A DNA stretch of 41,285 nt from the NCBI GenBank assembly GCA_029260615.1, contig JAJDCX010000101.1, forward strand, positions 1 through 41,285. Reading direction: 5' to 3'. Origin of the DNA: Phycisphaeraceae bacterium. GTDB taxonomy: Bacteria; Planctomycetota; Phycisphaerae; Phycisphaerales; Phycisphaeraceae. The notes beneath the pieces are model-generated. The model had not been told where the DNA came from. It worked only from the letters and a program-made list of their open reading frames with translations, and made no database searches. Both the position numbers and the translations under genes were made by a program. Positions 7,657 to 15,961 of the stretch are shown one piece after another; the stretch's first letter is position 1; every line of letters starts with the position of its first letter.

Positions 7657-8511
7657 ATGGCCAATCCCGCCTCCCCCCCACCCCCGGTCCCCCCGGCCCC
7701 ACAATCTGCCGCACTAAAGAATCTGTGTGTCATTATCCGGTCCGAGATCACCCCGCGGATCAGTGCTGGGGATGCGTGCGCCAAAGAATTGGGTGTGCCT
7801 GTGCATGAGTTGGAGACGCTGCCGGAGCGTTTTGAGGCGGCGTTGGTGGTCGCGGACCTGCGGTTAGAATTGCGTATGTTGCGTGGGGAGGAGGCATTGA
7901 TTGGTGGTCATGGTGTGGCCAGCGAGTTGGCAACCCTGGACACCAAGTCCGGTGCCGGGCGGAGCCTTGGGCAACCGATACTCAAAGCCATCGGGATCAA
8001 GCGGCGGAATCCGTATCGGCCCAGCGTGCTGGATGTGACAGCGGGGCTGGGGGAAGACACCTGGGTCATGGCGTCGGTGGGGTGCGTGGTGTCGGCGTGC
8101 GAGCGCAACCCGGTGACCTACGCCCTGCTGGCGGACGGGCTTCGTCGAGCAAACGAGGCGGACCCCAAGACGGCGGGACGGATTGATATTACCCAAGGCG
8201 ACGGGGTGTCGGTCTTGCTTGAAAGATCCAAGCTGGATCGTGCGGATCGGCCGGACGTGGTGTACCTGGACCCGATGTTCCCGCTTGGGCGTAAGACCGC
8301 TGAGCGTAAGGCCATGCGGGTGCTGCGTATGATTAGTGGAGACGACCCGGATGCCGATCGGCTACTAAAAGCGGCGTTAGAAACCGCGACGAACCGGGTG
8401 GTGGTCAAACGCCCGCTGCGCAGCCCGCCACTGCCGGGGCCCGTTCCGCCGGTCGTCCACAAGGGCAAGAGCCTGCGGTTTGATGTGTACCCGGTGGGCG
8501 CAAAGCAATAA
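7657..8511 (+). CDS. rsmJ: RsmJ-like class I SAM-dependent RNA methyltransferase
   Basis: A 284-residue protein whose C-terminal two thirds match RsmJ, the 16S rRNA guanine-1516 N2-methyltransferase. The SAM-binding motif DVTAGLGEDT is at 126-135, the acidic residue ending strand 2 is in CERNPV (148-153), and the catalytic signature YLDPMFP (203-209) is followed by a Lys/Arg-rich stretch. The VVVKRP strand (248-253) and the closing KSLRFDVY segment are also family hallmarks. The first 20 residues are a Pro/Ala-rich extension. The ATG at 7657 has AAGGATGCC 20 bases upstream but no well-placed Shine-Dalgarno. The product probably acts on the small ribosomal subunit. The exact target base cannot be read from sequence. 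Its 3' end converges with the secDF operon, with a terminator hairpin between them. Confidence 0.88.
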   Translation: MANPASPPPPVPPAPQSAALKNLCVIIRSEITPRISAGDACAKELGVPVHELETLPERFEAALVVADLRLELRMLRGEEALIGGHGVASELATLDTKSGAGRSLGQPILKAIGIKRRNPYRPSVLDVTAGLGEDTWVMASVGCVVSACERNPVTYALLADGLRRANEADPKTAGRIDITQGDGVSVLLERSKLDRADRPDVVYLDPMFPLGRKTAERKAMRVLRMISGDDPDADRLLKAALETATNRVVVKRPLRSPPLPGPVPPVVHKGKSLRFDVYPVGAKQ

Positions 8512-8596
8512 TGCGATTTTGATGGTAAAGACTCTGACATTCATCCACGGCGAGTAACCCCGACCGGTGGGTGGGTCATGCTCGCATGTGAGGGGA

Positions 8597-8630
8597 CAAA
8601 AAAAATCCCAAGGACTGAGTCCTTGGGATT
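8597..8630 (-). terminator. Intrinsic terminator of the tgt-yajC-secDF operon
   Basis: A perfect 13-bp inverted repeat (AATCCCAAGGACT and its complement, 8604-8616 and 8618-8630) is followed on the minus strand by a run of eight U (8605-8598). It sits 43 bases after the secDF stop. Plus-strand transcripts of the methyltransferase gene would meet the same hairpin but only a weak AT-rich tail. Confidence 0.93.
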
Positions 8631-8672
8631 CATTTAAGTTGTACCTGTGCTGGATCAGTTCTGACGCCGGCC

Positions 8673-11600
8673 TTACTTCTCGGTGACAGCCGGAGCACTT
8701 TCGCGAGACATCGTGCCGGGGGTGTCGTCCTGGACGTGGCGGGAGCCGCCGATCATCAGCACGGGGCTGGCGATCGCCACCGAGCTATAAGTACCCACCA
8801 GCACGCCGATGAACATGGCGAAGGCGAAGCCGTGGACGCCGGGCCCGCCGTAGACGTAGAGCATCCCGATGGCCAGCATGGTGGTACCTGAGGTCAGGAC
8901 GGTCCGGCTGATCGTCTGGTTGATCGAGTCGTTGATGACCGACGGGGTGGCGTAGGACAGCCGACCTCGGTTCTCACGGATGCGGTCGAAGACCACGATG
9001 GTGTCGTTCAGCGAGTAGCCGACGATCGTGAGGAACGCGGCAACCATCGCCAGGTCGATCTTGAACGGCTCGAGCATGAATACCCCACCGATCTCGTGGT
9101 AGACCCAGGAACTCAGGGCGACCAGGCCCAGGGCGATAGTCACGTCGTGGACCAGTGCGATGATGGCGGCGAAGCCGTAGGTAAAGCTGCCGAACCGGAA
9201 CCAGATGTAGACGATCACGGCGAGCAGAGAGAGGGTCATGGCGACGATCGCCTGCTGCTTCATCGTGCCGGAGACCTGGCTTGAGAAGTTGGAGACGCTG
9301 CCGAGGCTGGTATCGCGTTGGCAGGCATCACGGGCGAGCTTCCATTCGGAATCGGCAAGGCCGCCGATGTCGGAGAAGGTCTCGGGGGTCTCGACGTAGT
9401 TGGTCTCGGCGTCGTGGGTGACGATCACAGCCGAGCTATAGAGGGTATTCCCGTCGTCCGACGTGCCGGCGGCGTCCAGCCCGATGACAACCGAGGTGCG
9501 GTGGCCCAGGCCTTCGTACTTCGGCAGCATCCGCATCCGCTGGATACGCTGCGCCAGGTCTTGCTGACTCACCGGCGGTGTCATCTCGTCCAGTACCACG
9601 GCCACACCGCCGACCGATTCAGCGACATCGGTCCTGACGTCCGCGGACCTGCCGATATTTTCGCCCAACGAGCTGGCTCGAATCGGGTAGACCGGGGCGT
9701 TGTTGACCTCGTCGATCTGGATCGATGCAAATTCGACCGGACGTTTGGTATCCAACACATCCCCGAAAGCCGCCTTGACCACCGCACTGACAGCCTGGGC
9801 GTCCTCGATCAATGTCGATATGCCAAAGCCCCCAGGCGATTTGCCCCCGGCTGCGTTCGTGGTGGACTGGCCCTCGGTCACGATGCCGCTGGCCGCCGCG
9901 TTGATGAATAGTGAGAAGTCAACCTTATGGGGTTCTGCGATCTCACGGGAAGTCGGGTCGTTGTGGGCCGCGACAGACCGGGCCATGGCCTGATCGTAAC
10001 GCAGGTCGGCGGCTGTGATGATGGGTTTAATCGCTTCGTATACACCCGCCAGATCGCTTGTCGCGGGCTTGTCATCCTGGATCAATTTGCCGGCCTCGCC
10101 GTAGGCTTTAAGCCGGGCACGGGCTTCTATCAGTGAGACGCTACGGCCTTCCGCGAGCGTGAAGCTGACCTTCGTGCCCGAGCGGAACTCGATGTCCAGC
10201 ATATCTTCACCGCGTTCGTAAACCATCACCAGCCCGCCGATGACCGCGACGATACTGATGGCAAAGAAGCCGTAACGAAACGCGATCCAGTTAACTTTGG
10301 GATGAAGCAGATTACGGACGGCCGGGATGACCGTGGGGATCATCGGCAGGCGTTTGGCCTTGCCAAAAACCAGGTAAATCTCGAGGAACACCCGCGTGCA
10401 GAACAGGGCGGTGAACAGGGTCGCCAGGATGCCGATCCCAAGCGTGACCGCGAAGCCCTTGATCTCAACCGTGGCGGTGTAGCCCAAGACGATACAGGTA
10501 ATCAGCGTGGTGATGTTGGCGTCGAGGATGGTGCTCAGGGCTTTCTCGTAGCCCAGGCGGATACTGGTCGCCAGATCGGCGCCGCGTTCGGACTCCTCAC
10601 GGATACGCTCGAAGATCAGGACGTTGGCGTCGACCGCCATGCCGATAGTCAGGACGATGCCGGCGATACCCGGGAGGGTAAACGTCGAGCGGAGGGTCGC
10701 CATCACCCCGAGGATCAGGACCATGTTGGCGACCAGGGCGAAGTTGGCGATCATCCCGACCAGGAAGTAGTAGCACAGCATGAAGATCGCCACGACGATC
10801 AGGGCGTCCTTGGCCGCCTCGTAGCCGCTGTCGATATTGTCTTGGCCAAACTTAGCGCCGATAGTTTTCTGACTGATCGGGCGTTTGCTCAGTTCACCTT
10901 CCAACGAGCCGGCCTTGAGTGTATTCAGGAGGTAACGAAGTTCCGAGTCAGTGAAGCCGCCGGTCCCGCCGGTGATCTGCCCGTTGCCGGAGATCTTGCT
11001 CTGCAGTGTCGGGGCGGAGATCGCTTGGCCGTCCAACAGGATCGCCATCTGTTTGCCGACGTTGGGGCCGGTGATCTGGCTCATCCGCTCGGCACCCAGG
11101 GAGTTCAACGAGAACGCCACGGCCTGGGTCCCGCTGCTCTGGTCGATAGTCGCGCGGGCCGAGCTCAGGCCCCAGTTCTGTTCCTGGGTCATCGCCAGGC
11201 TCGCGACATTGCCCAGGAGGATGTAATACTTGTCGGCGTAGGCTTGACCGATCTGCCCGCGTCCCTCGAAGAACGCTGCGGGGTCTGCCTCAAGCCTGGG
11301 GAGTTCTTTTCGGCCGTCGATAAATTCAACGATGTCGTCGATCTCGCACCAGATCCAGGCCTTGCCCCGACCGGCGCGGGGGCCGCGTTCCGCGAGTTGC
11401 TGGCGGTAGCCGGGGATGTCCAGCCCGGGGTCCTTGGGTGAAGGGACGATGCGGAATTCCAGCACACCCGAGCCTTGCAACAAAGTGATCAGGTCGTCGG
11501 GGTCGTCAAGCTGACCTTTCTTGGACTCGTAAGACCCGTAGGCGTCGAACCAGGCGTTGATCGATTCCGCCTTATGCGAGCGTTTGGTAATCAGCGCGTC

Positions 11601-12479
11601 GGCCGCCTCACGGCGGAGGTTCTCCGCTTCGACAGCCCCGGCTTCGGGGATCGGCAGGTCTTGGATGCGGTCCAACTCGAACGCGGAGATATTGACTGCC
11701 AGCACATCCTGCTTGGCGGCGTCAAAGGCGTCCTTGGCGTCCAGATAGCTAAGAGCCTTGTTTTGGAGGTCTTTTCGCAGTTCATCGGCGGCGGCCTTGG
11801 CTTGGGCACGCTGGTCTTCGCTGGTGGTCGCGGGGAGTGCCTGGATCGCGGCGAGGGCTAGGTCGTAAGTGGCTTGGCCGGCCTCGTTTTCGGTCGTTGT
11901 TGAGGCGAGCAGATCGTGCGCCTGGGCCAGGGCTGTCAGAGATGCCAACAGATCGGCGTTGTCCCCGGCCAGAGCCTTGAGGCTGTTGGCCCGTTCATCG
12001 GCAGGCAGCCGCAGCTTCGAGTCCAACTCGTGCTCCGAGATATTCCCCACAAGCACCGCTATCCGTGCCGCGTCATACGCATCACGCCGACGCCCCGTCT
12101 CCGGGTCCGGCAGAGGCATCTGCACTTCCATGCGGTTGCCCGCGACCTGACGCCAGACCAGGTTGCGTGTGCCCGACGGATCGACCCGCTTGGACAGGAT
12201 CGAGATCGTGTCGTCGATCACGGTCTTGGCGTCGCGGTCCTTGGGGACTTTCACGTCGTAGACCAGGGTGGTGCCGCCTGCGAGGTCGAGCCCGGGGATC
12301 AGCCGATCTTTCGGGCTGTAGCCGCCCTCACCGGGGAACCAAAGCGACAGGCCGAACGCGGAGATCACCAGGGCGATCAGAGTGGACTTCCACAGCGGGC
12401 TTTCCTTGACCGAGAAGAACAGGGTCAAGCCGAGCAACACGACGAAGTATACGAGGACAAGGAGGGTGGTCGGATTCAT
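8673..12479 (-). CDS. secDF: Fused protein translocase subunit SecDF with large inserts
   Basis: SecD and SecF in one 1268-residue chain. They use the proton gradient to help SecYEG pull proteins across the inner membrane. The SecD half has two N-terminal hydrophobic segments (4-22 and 33-50), the start of the P1 domain (PGLDLAGGT, 62-70), the end of P1 (about 338-535) and the membrane block with AVDANVLIFERIREE (615-629). The SecF half begins near 730 with a membrane segment and IEFRSGT, and carries GYSLNDTIVVFDRIREN in its second membrane block. The Asp residues in these two motifs are the conserved proton-path positions. The protein is much longer than the usual fused SecDF (about 750-850). 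Extra sequence lies at about 140-335, Ala/Glu/Asp-rich and probably helical, and at about 780-1010 in the SecF periplasmic region. yajC and tgt lie upstream in the same operon. The ATG at 12479 lacks a Shine-Dalgarno and follows a heptamer repeat. Confidence 0.96.
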   Translation of the reverse strand: MNPTTLLVLVYFVVLLGLTLFFSVKESPLWKSTLIALVISAFGLSLWFPGEGGYSPKDRLIPGLDLAGGTTLVYDVKVPKDRDAKTVIDDTISILSKRVDPSGTRNLVWRQVAGNRMEVQMPLPDPETGRRRDAYDAARIAVLVGNISEHELDSKLRLPADERANSLKALAGDNADLLASLTALAQAHDLLASTTTENEAGQATYDLALAAIQALPATTSEDQRAQAKAAADELRKDLQNKALSYLDAKDAFDAAKQDVLAVNISAFELDRIQDLPIPEAGAVEAENLRREAADALITKRSHKAESINAWFDAYGSYESKKGQLDDPDDLITLLQGSGVLEFRIVPSPKDPGLDIPGYRQQLAERGPRAGRGKAWIWCEIDDIVEFIDGRKELPRLEADPAAFFEGRGQIGQAYADKYYILLGNVASLAMTQEQNWGLSSARATIDQSSGTQAVAFSLNSLGAERMSQITGPNVGKQMAILLDGQAISAPTLQSKISGNGQITGGTGGFTDSELRYLLNTLKAGSLEGELSKRPISQKTIGAKFGQDNIDSGYEAAKDALIVVAIFMLCYYFLVGMIANFALVANMVLILGVMATLRSTFTLPGIAGIVLTIGMAVDANVLIFERIREESERGADLATSIRLGYEKALSTILDANITTLITCIVLGYTATVEIKGFAVTLGIGILATLFTALFCTRVFLEIYLVFGKAKRLPMIPTVIPAVRNLLHPKVNWIAFRYGFFAISIVAVIGGLVMVYERGEDMLDIEFRSGTKVSFTLAEGRSVSLIEARARLKAYGEAGKLIQDDKPATSDLAGVYEAIKPIITAADLRYDQAMARSVAAHNDPTSREIAEPHKVDFSLFINAAASGIVTEGQSTTNAAGGKSPGGFGISTLIEDAQAVSAVVKAAFGDVLDTKRPVEFASIQIDEVNNAPVYPIRASSLGENIGRSADVRTDVAESVGGVAVVLDEMTPPVSQQDLAQRIQRMRMLPKYEGLGHRTSVVIGLDAAGTSDDGNTLYSSAVIVTHDAETNYVETPETFSDIGGLADSEWKLARDACQRDTSLGSVSNFSSQVSGTMKQQAIVAMTLSLLAVIVYIWFRFGSFTYGFAAIIALVHDVTIALGLVALSSWVYHEIGGVFMLEPFKIDLAMVAAFLTIVGYSLNDTIVVFDRIRENRGRLSYATPSVINDSINQTISRTVLTSGTTMLAIGMLYVYGGPGVHGFAFAMFIGVLVGTYSSVAIASPVLMIGGSRHVQDDTPGTMSRESAPAVTEK

Positions 12480-12484
12480 GGGAA

Positions 12485-12512
12485 GTAGTTGGGCTAGGGT
12501 CTAAGGGACTGG
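12485..12512 (-). repeat. Heptanucleotide repeat in the secDF leader
   Basis: Four contiguous 7-base units on the minus strand (including CTTAGAC and CCTAGCC) lie just upstream of the secDF start codon. The unit CCTAGCC ends 12 bases before the ATG, the same distance as in the exbD leader at 21298-21304. The array belongs to the dispersed heptamer family described in the findings. Confidence 0.55.
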
Positions 12513-12581
12513 CAGAGGGCGGTAAAGCAGGTCGGCCAGGGAGGGTAGTGCATATCTTATGGGCCCGGGGTTTCCGGGGGG

Positions 12582-13049
12582 TCAGTCGGCGTTTTTGGAT
12601 TCGAGGATGGATTGGATCGCGGTGCGTGAAAATCTCAAACGGGTATTGGCGTTTTCATCAACCTTAACGACGATCTCATCGTCGCGGACCTCAACGACCG
12701 TGCCGAGGATCCCCCCGACGGTCTGGACCTTGTCGCCCTTGCCCATCGATGCCATCATCGCGGCACGCTTCTTCTTTTCCTTTCGGCCACCGGTCGAGAA
12801 CATGATGAGCAGCATGGCTATCGGCAGAAGCCAAACCCAAGTGGGAAGACCTTGTGCGGCCGCGGTCTCACCACCGTTAGCGCTATCCAGAGCTGTGCCC
12901 CCAGCGGCCGGCGCGGACTCGATCGTAGCCGTGCCACCAACGTCGCCCGCCGCGACCGGCACATCGGATGCCCCGTCTTGAGCGAGGATCAGAGTCAGGT
13001 TATCCATGGTCATCAGTAGGTTCATCCTTCGAGTAAATACACTCAACAT
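12582..13049 (-). CDS. yajC: Preprotein translocase subunit YajC
   Basis: YajC is the small single-pass partner of SecDF at the translocon. This 155-residue version has one membrane segment (LPTWVWLLPIAMLLIMF, about 68-84), the basic KEKKKRAAMM turn, and the conserved cytoplasmic SH3-like core GDKVQTVGGILGTVVEVRDDEIVVKVDEN. The N-terminal 65 residues are longer than in most YajC proteins and Ala/Gly-rich, a planctomycete-like periplasmic extension. The start is uncertain: ATG codons at 13049, 13025, 13013 and 13007 are in frame, and none has a well-spaced ribosome site, though GAAGG lies near the third. The gene lies 6 bases after tgt and about 100 bases before secDF, the canonical tgt-yajC-secDF order. 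Confidence 0.93.
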   Translation of the reverse strand: MLSVFTRRMNLLMTMDNLTLILAQDGASDVPVAAGDVGGTATIESAPAAGGTALDSANGGETAAAQGLPTWVWLLPIAMLLIMFSTGGRKEKKKRAAMMASMGKGDKVQTVGGILGTVVEVRDDEIVVKVDENANTRLRFSRTAIQSILESKNAD

Positions 13050-13055
13050 CTGGTA

Positions 13056-14294
13056 TTAGCGGCGTTTAACTGCTACCGGCCAGCACCGTTCGATCAAAGA
13101 CCAGTCATTTTGAGCGATCGCACGCCTGATGTCCAATAGGTAGCGCTGGAAGTGGCGGATGTTGTGGGCACTGACGAGGATCGGCCCGAGCATTTCCTGG
13201 GCCATGAACAGGTGCCTCAGGTAGCTGCGGGTGAACCCCCCACCGCACGCCGGGCAGTCGCAATTCTCATCCAACACGCCCGAATCTTCCGTGTGCTTGG
13301 CGTTCTTGAGCCTGATCTGCCCCGTCGGGGTGAACGCACAACCGTTTCGGCCGTTGCGCGTTGGCAGCACGCAGTCGAACATATCTACACCTGCCTGCAC
13401 CGCCATGAAGATATCTCGCTCGTAACCCACACCCATCAAATACCTCGGCCGATCTTCCGGCAATAGCGGCGCGGTGTGCTCGACCACCTTCTTGATTTCG
13501 TCATACCCCTCCCCCACCGCGACCCCGCCGATCGCAAACCCCGGCAGATCGTGCTGGGTCACATGCTCGGCGCACCACGAGCGCGCCACCAGGTCTGTCC
13601 CGCCTTGTACGATCCCAAACAACCCCTGCTCATCAGATCGGTCGTGCGCTTTGACACAGCGGTCCAGCCAACGGACCGTGCGCTCGTTGGCGATCTTTAC
13701 ACGGGCGGGGTAATCCTCGACCGCTACGGCGTGACGTGTCATAACGGATTGGGCGTTTGGCTCTGGGACCTGAGGCTGCGGCGTCCCGGCTGGTTGTTCT
13801 TTGCCATCCCACACGCCCGAATCCCTGATCCCCCCGCTTGGCGGGCAATCATCAAACGCCATGATGATGTCCGCGCCCAACTCGTTCTGCACCCGCATCG
13901 ACCGCTCCGGGGTCAGCTCGATCAGCTTGCCATCCAGGTGGCTTCGGAAGGTGACGCCGTCTTCGCCGATGCTATTGATGTCGGTGAGGCTGAAGACCTG
14001 GAACCCCCCGGAGTCAGTCAGGATCGGCTTGTCCCAGCGCATCCACTTGTGCAGCCCCCCCATCTCCTTGACCAGTTGCGAACCCGGCCGGAGCATCAGG
14101 TGGTAGGTATTAGACAGGAGTATCTGCGCCCCCACGGAATCGACCTGGGCCGGTTGCAAACCCTTGACCGAGGCCTGGGTCCCCACCGGCATAAACGCCG
14201 GGGTATCGAACGTGCCATGCGGCGTCGTCACCCGGCCAAGCCGTGCGTTGGACTCCGAGTCCTTCTGCTTTAATTCGTAAGTCACTGCGGGCAT
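13056..14294 (-). CDS. tgt: Queuine/preQ1 tRNA-ribosyltransferase
   Basis: This enzyme swaps the wobble guanine 34 of GUN-anticodon tRNAs (Asp, Asn, His, Tyr) for a queuosine precursor. From the ATG at 14294 (412 residues) it shows TPAFMPVGTQ (31-40), the catalytic-site TDSGGFQVF (93-101) with Asp94, the base-binding loop region MAFDDCPP (145-152), GGVAVGE (256-262), the nucleophile region DMFDCVLPTR, and the zinc site CDCPAC (Cys345, 347, 350) with a later His near 377. The upstream ATG at 14333 would add 13 residues not seen in the family, so I prefer 14294. Neither start has a clear ribosome site. Compared with the usual sequence there is an insert of roughly 40 residues, Pro/Gln-rich, after DDCPP (about 153-193). 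It is the first gene of the tgt-yajC-secDF operon. Confidence 0.95.
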   Translation of the reverse strand: MPAVTYELKQKDSESNARLGRVTTPHGTFDTPAFMPVGTQASVKGLQPAQVDSVGAQILLSNTYHLMLRPGSQLVKEMGGLHKWMRWDKPILTDSGGFQVFSLTDINSIGEDGVTFRSHLDGKLIELTPERSMRVQNELGADIIMAFDDCPPSGGIRDSGVWDGKEQPAGTPQPQVPEPNAQSVMTRHAVAVEDYPARVKIANERTVRWLDRCVKAHDRSDEQGLFGIVQGGTDLVARSWCAEHVTQHDLPGFAIGGVAVGEGYDEIKKVVEHTAPLLPEDRPRYLMGVGYERDIFMAVQAGVDMFDCVLPTRNGRNGCAFTPTGQIRLKNAKHTEDSGVLDENCDCPACGGGFTRSYLRHLFMAQEMLGPILVSAHNIRHFQRYLLDIRRAIAQNDWSLIERCWPVAVKRR

Positions 14295-14344
14295 AAGCCC
14301 GGTAGTGTAGGAGATATGACCCGATACTGTCATCAGGCATCAAC

Positions 14345-14420
14345 TGTTTAGCGGGCGATCACAGATCGCCGGGCCTGTCCCCTTTGGCCCACACGCGGAT
14401 CTACGATCCGCCGCTAAACA
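14345..14420. repeat. Cloverleaf-like multi-hairpin element (REP-like, copy A)
   Basis: An outer perfect 10-bp stem (TGTTTAGCGG, 14345-14354, with its complement at 14411-14420) encloses three hairpins. These are GGCGATC-ACA-GATCGCC (14354-14370), GGGCC/GGCCC (14371-14375 with 14386-14390), and GCGGATC-TAC-GATCCGC (14395-14411). The fold resembles a tRNA cloverleaf but has no tRNA consensus bases. It lies between the 5' end of tgt and the 3' end of the rhomboid gene. Confidence 0.7.
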
Positions 14421-14452
14421 ACCAATTCACCTGACTCGCCCCCCCTGCTCCC

Positions 14453-14487
14453 ACATCACAAATCAGCAATCACACATCATAAATCCA
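14453..14487. repeat. Heptanucleotide tandem repeat abutting the rhomboid stop codon
   Basis: Five contiguous 7-base units sharing an AATC or CATC core (for example AAATCAG and CAATCAC) end exactly at the base before the stop codon of the rhomboid gene (14488-14490). It is an AT-richer variant of the heptamer family. Confidence 0.6.
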
Positions 14488-15375
14488 TCAGCCCGCCCGC
14501 TTCTGCCGTTCGGTCGCGTCGTTGAGGGTCTTCTTCTCTTTGCGGGTCAGGCTCGCAAGCCCCTTGTCCCGGACCTTGTCTAAGATCCGATCCACCTCGG
14601 CCTGATCGGTCACGGCCTGCTTGCGCTTCCGCTCGAACCGCCCCTTGTTGACCCCGTCCTGGATCGCGGAAGGCGATAAGCGGTCGGCCCAATTCAACCA
14701 GCGCGGGTTCTTGACCAGGATGAAACCCAGCAGCGCCCCGCCAAGGTGTGCCGCTTCGCCGCCGGCGTTTGGGGTGCCCGCCATAACGGACAGGAACGAC
14801 AACCCCATGAACAACAGCGCCATCGTCCTCATCGTCATCGGGATCGGCGGGAATATAAGCATCACCCGCTGATGGGGGAACAACACCGCAGCACCGGCAA
14901 GGATCCCAAACAGGCTCCCCGACGCACCAACCAATGACGTCGTCGGCCCGACAAAAATCAAACCGGGTACAAAAGAAAGCAGCGTCATCACCGCCGCGCC
15001 GCTGACTCCACACAACAGATAAAACGCTAAGAAACGCCGACTACCCCACCACTTCTCCAACATCGGACCAAAGAAATATAGCCCGATCATGTTAAAGAGG
15101 ACGTGCATGAACCCGTGATGCAGAAACTGATACGTCACCCAACGCCACAGTTGCAGGCCGTACAGCCCCTGTTCGAGATTGAAGTTGCCCCAGTAGGACG
15201 GAGACACCGCTGATGTGCGCGCCCCGCTTGTGAGAACGCCATCCAACAGGAAGATGATGGCGTTGATCCCCAACAGCCAGGTCACCACCGACGCGCTACT
15301 CAACCGCCCGCCGAAGCCGCCCCCGCCGCCGCTGTTGAAATTGTCCTGGTTGTAATGCCTGTCCTGCCAAGCCAT
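14488..15375 (-). CDS. Rhomboid family intramembrane serine protease
   Basis: A 295-residue membrane protease that cleaves other proteins inside the lipid bilayer. The catalytic dyad is visible: Ser152 in GASG (150-153), between membrane helices, and His210 in EAAHLGGALLG. The oxyanion/structural motif H-x3-H-x3-N is at His87, His91 and Asn95, and the L1-loop tryptophan-arginine LWRW is at 76-79. About six membrane helices lie between 30 and 222. The soluble C-terminus (about 240-295) is charged and probably helical. The N-terminus is Gly/Asn-rich. The gene starts inside the stop codon of the Nudix gene (TGATG, one-base overlap), so it is translationally coupled to it. The pairing of a Nudix hydrolase with a rhomboid has no obvious mechanistic meaning. 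Confidence 0.95.
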   Translation of the reverse strand: MAWQDRHYNQDNFNSGGGGGFGGRLSSASVVTWLLGINAIIFLLDGVLTSGARTSAVSPSYWGNFNLEQGLYGLQLWRWVTYQFLHHGFMHVLFNMIGLYFFGPMLEKWWGSRRFLAFYLLCGVSGAAVMTLLSFVPGLIFVGPTTSLVGASGSLFGILAGAAVLFPHQRVMLIFPPIPMTMRTMALLFMGLSFLSVMAGTPNAGGEAAHLGGALLGFILVKNPRWLNWADRLSPSAIQDGVNKGRFERKRKQAVTDQAEVDRILDKVRDKGLASLTRKEKKTLNDATERQKRAG

Positions 15376-15920
15376 CAGGTGCCCGTCCTTAGAAACGTCT
15401 GGTAATAAAGCAGTGTCGCGATCGTCTTGGCGTCGCGGATGCGGTTGTCGCGTATCATCTGGATCGACTCATTCAGGGGTACCGCTGTAGTCGTGATCCG
15501 CTCGGTTTCGTCTAAATCCTGGCCTTGAAATGTCAAATCACGGGCCAGGAACGCGGTTAAAAGCTCGGTGCAGAACCCTGGGGTGGGATAAAACTCGATC
15601 AGCCGGGTGACTTGGGCCGCCGCGTACCCGGTTTCTTCGAGCAACTCCCGACCGGCACACAGAGCGGTATCCTCCCCCGCTTCAATCGTCCCGGCGGGCA
15701 ATTCCCAGAGCGTCTGGCCGACCGCGAACCGCTCATTTTGGATCAACACCACCGTCTGGTCATCCAGCATCGGCAGCACCACCACCGCGTTGGCAGGCAC
15801 GACCACCTCGCGTTGCAGCGTCCCGCCGGTCCGGCGTGCCAGCTTAATCCCACGCACGTCAAAGCGTGTGCCGTGGAATAAGAGTTGATTGTCTGTCGTG
15901 GTGTGATCGGGCATCGGCAT
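15375..15920 (-). CDS. Nudix hydrolase, ADP-ribose pyrophosphatase type
   Basis: A 181-residue Nudix hydrolase. The Nudix box G-x5-E-x7-R-E-U-x-E-E-x-G is complete: Gly77, Glu83, Arg91, Glu92, Glu95, Glu96 and Gly98. The flanks fit ADP-ribose/ADP-sugar pyrophosphatases of the NudF type: a REVV-containing strand before the box, ERF near 63-65, LWELPAG just before the box, and YPTPGF (111-116) after it. It would hydrolyse a nucleoside diphosphate sugar such as ADP-ribose in the cytoplasm. The exact substrate is not readable. The first ATG (15920) and a second (15914) are two codons apart, neither with a clear Shine-Dalgarno. Its stop overlaps the rhomboid start by one base, so the two form an operon. 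Confidence 0.93.
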   Translation of the reverse strand: MPMPDHTTTDNQLLFHGTRFDVRGIKLARRTGGTLQREVVVPANAVVVLPMLDDQTVVLIQNERFAVGQTLWELPAGTIEAGEDTALCAGRELLEETGYAAAQVTRLIEFYPTPGFCTELLTAFLARDLTFQGQDLDETERITTTAVPLNESIQMIRDNRIRDAKTIATLLYYQTFLRTGT

Positions 15921-15961
15921 ATTCTACGCCCGGACTGCGGAGGGGTTCGCAACATCCGTTA

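Noticed and set aside
6302..7714. 470-codon minus-strand open frame opposite the metallo-beta-lactamase gene
   Set aside because: It is the antisense shadow of a gene with complete catalytic motifs. It has no family features and an atypical composition (many His, Gln, Arg).
10302..11441. 379-codon plus-strand open frame inside secDF
   Set aside because: Antisense shadow of secDF, rich in Asp, Gly, Gln and Arg with no domain.
13476..14273. 265-codon plus-strand open frame inside tgt
   Set aside because: Antisense shadow; tgt motifs are complete on the other strand.
14345..14420. Cloverleaf-like fold considered as a tRNA
   Set aside because: No T-loop consensus, wrong arm lengths and three-base loops. 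It matches the hairpin repeat family instead.
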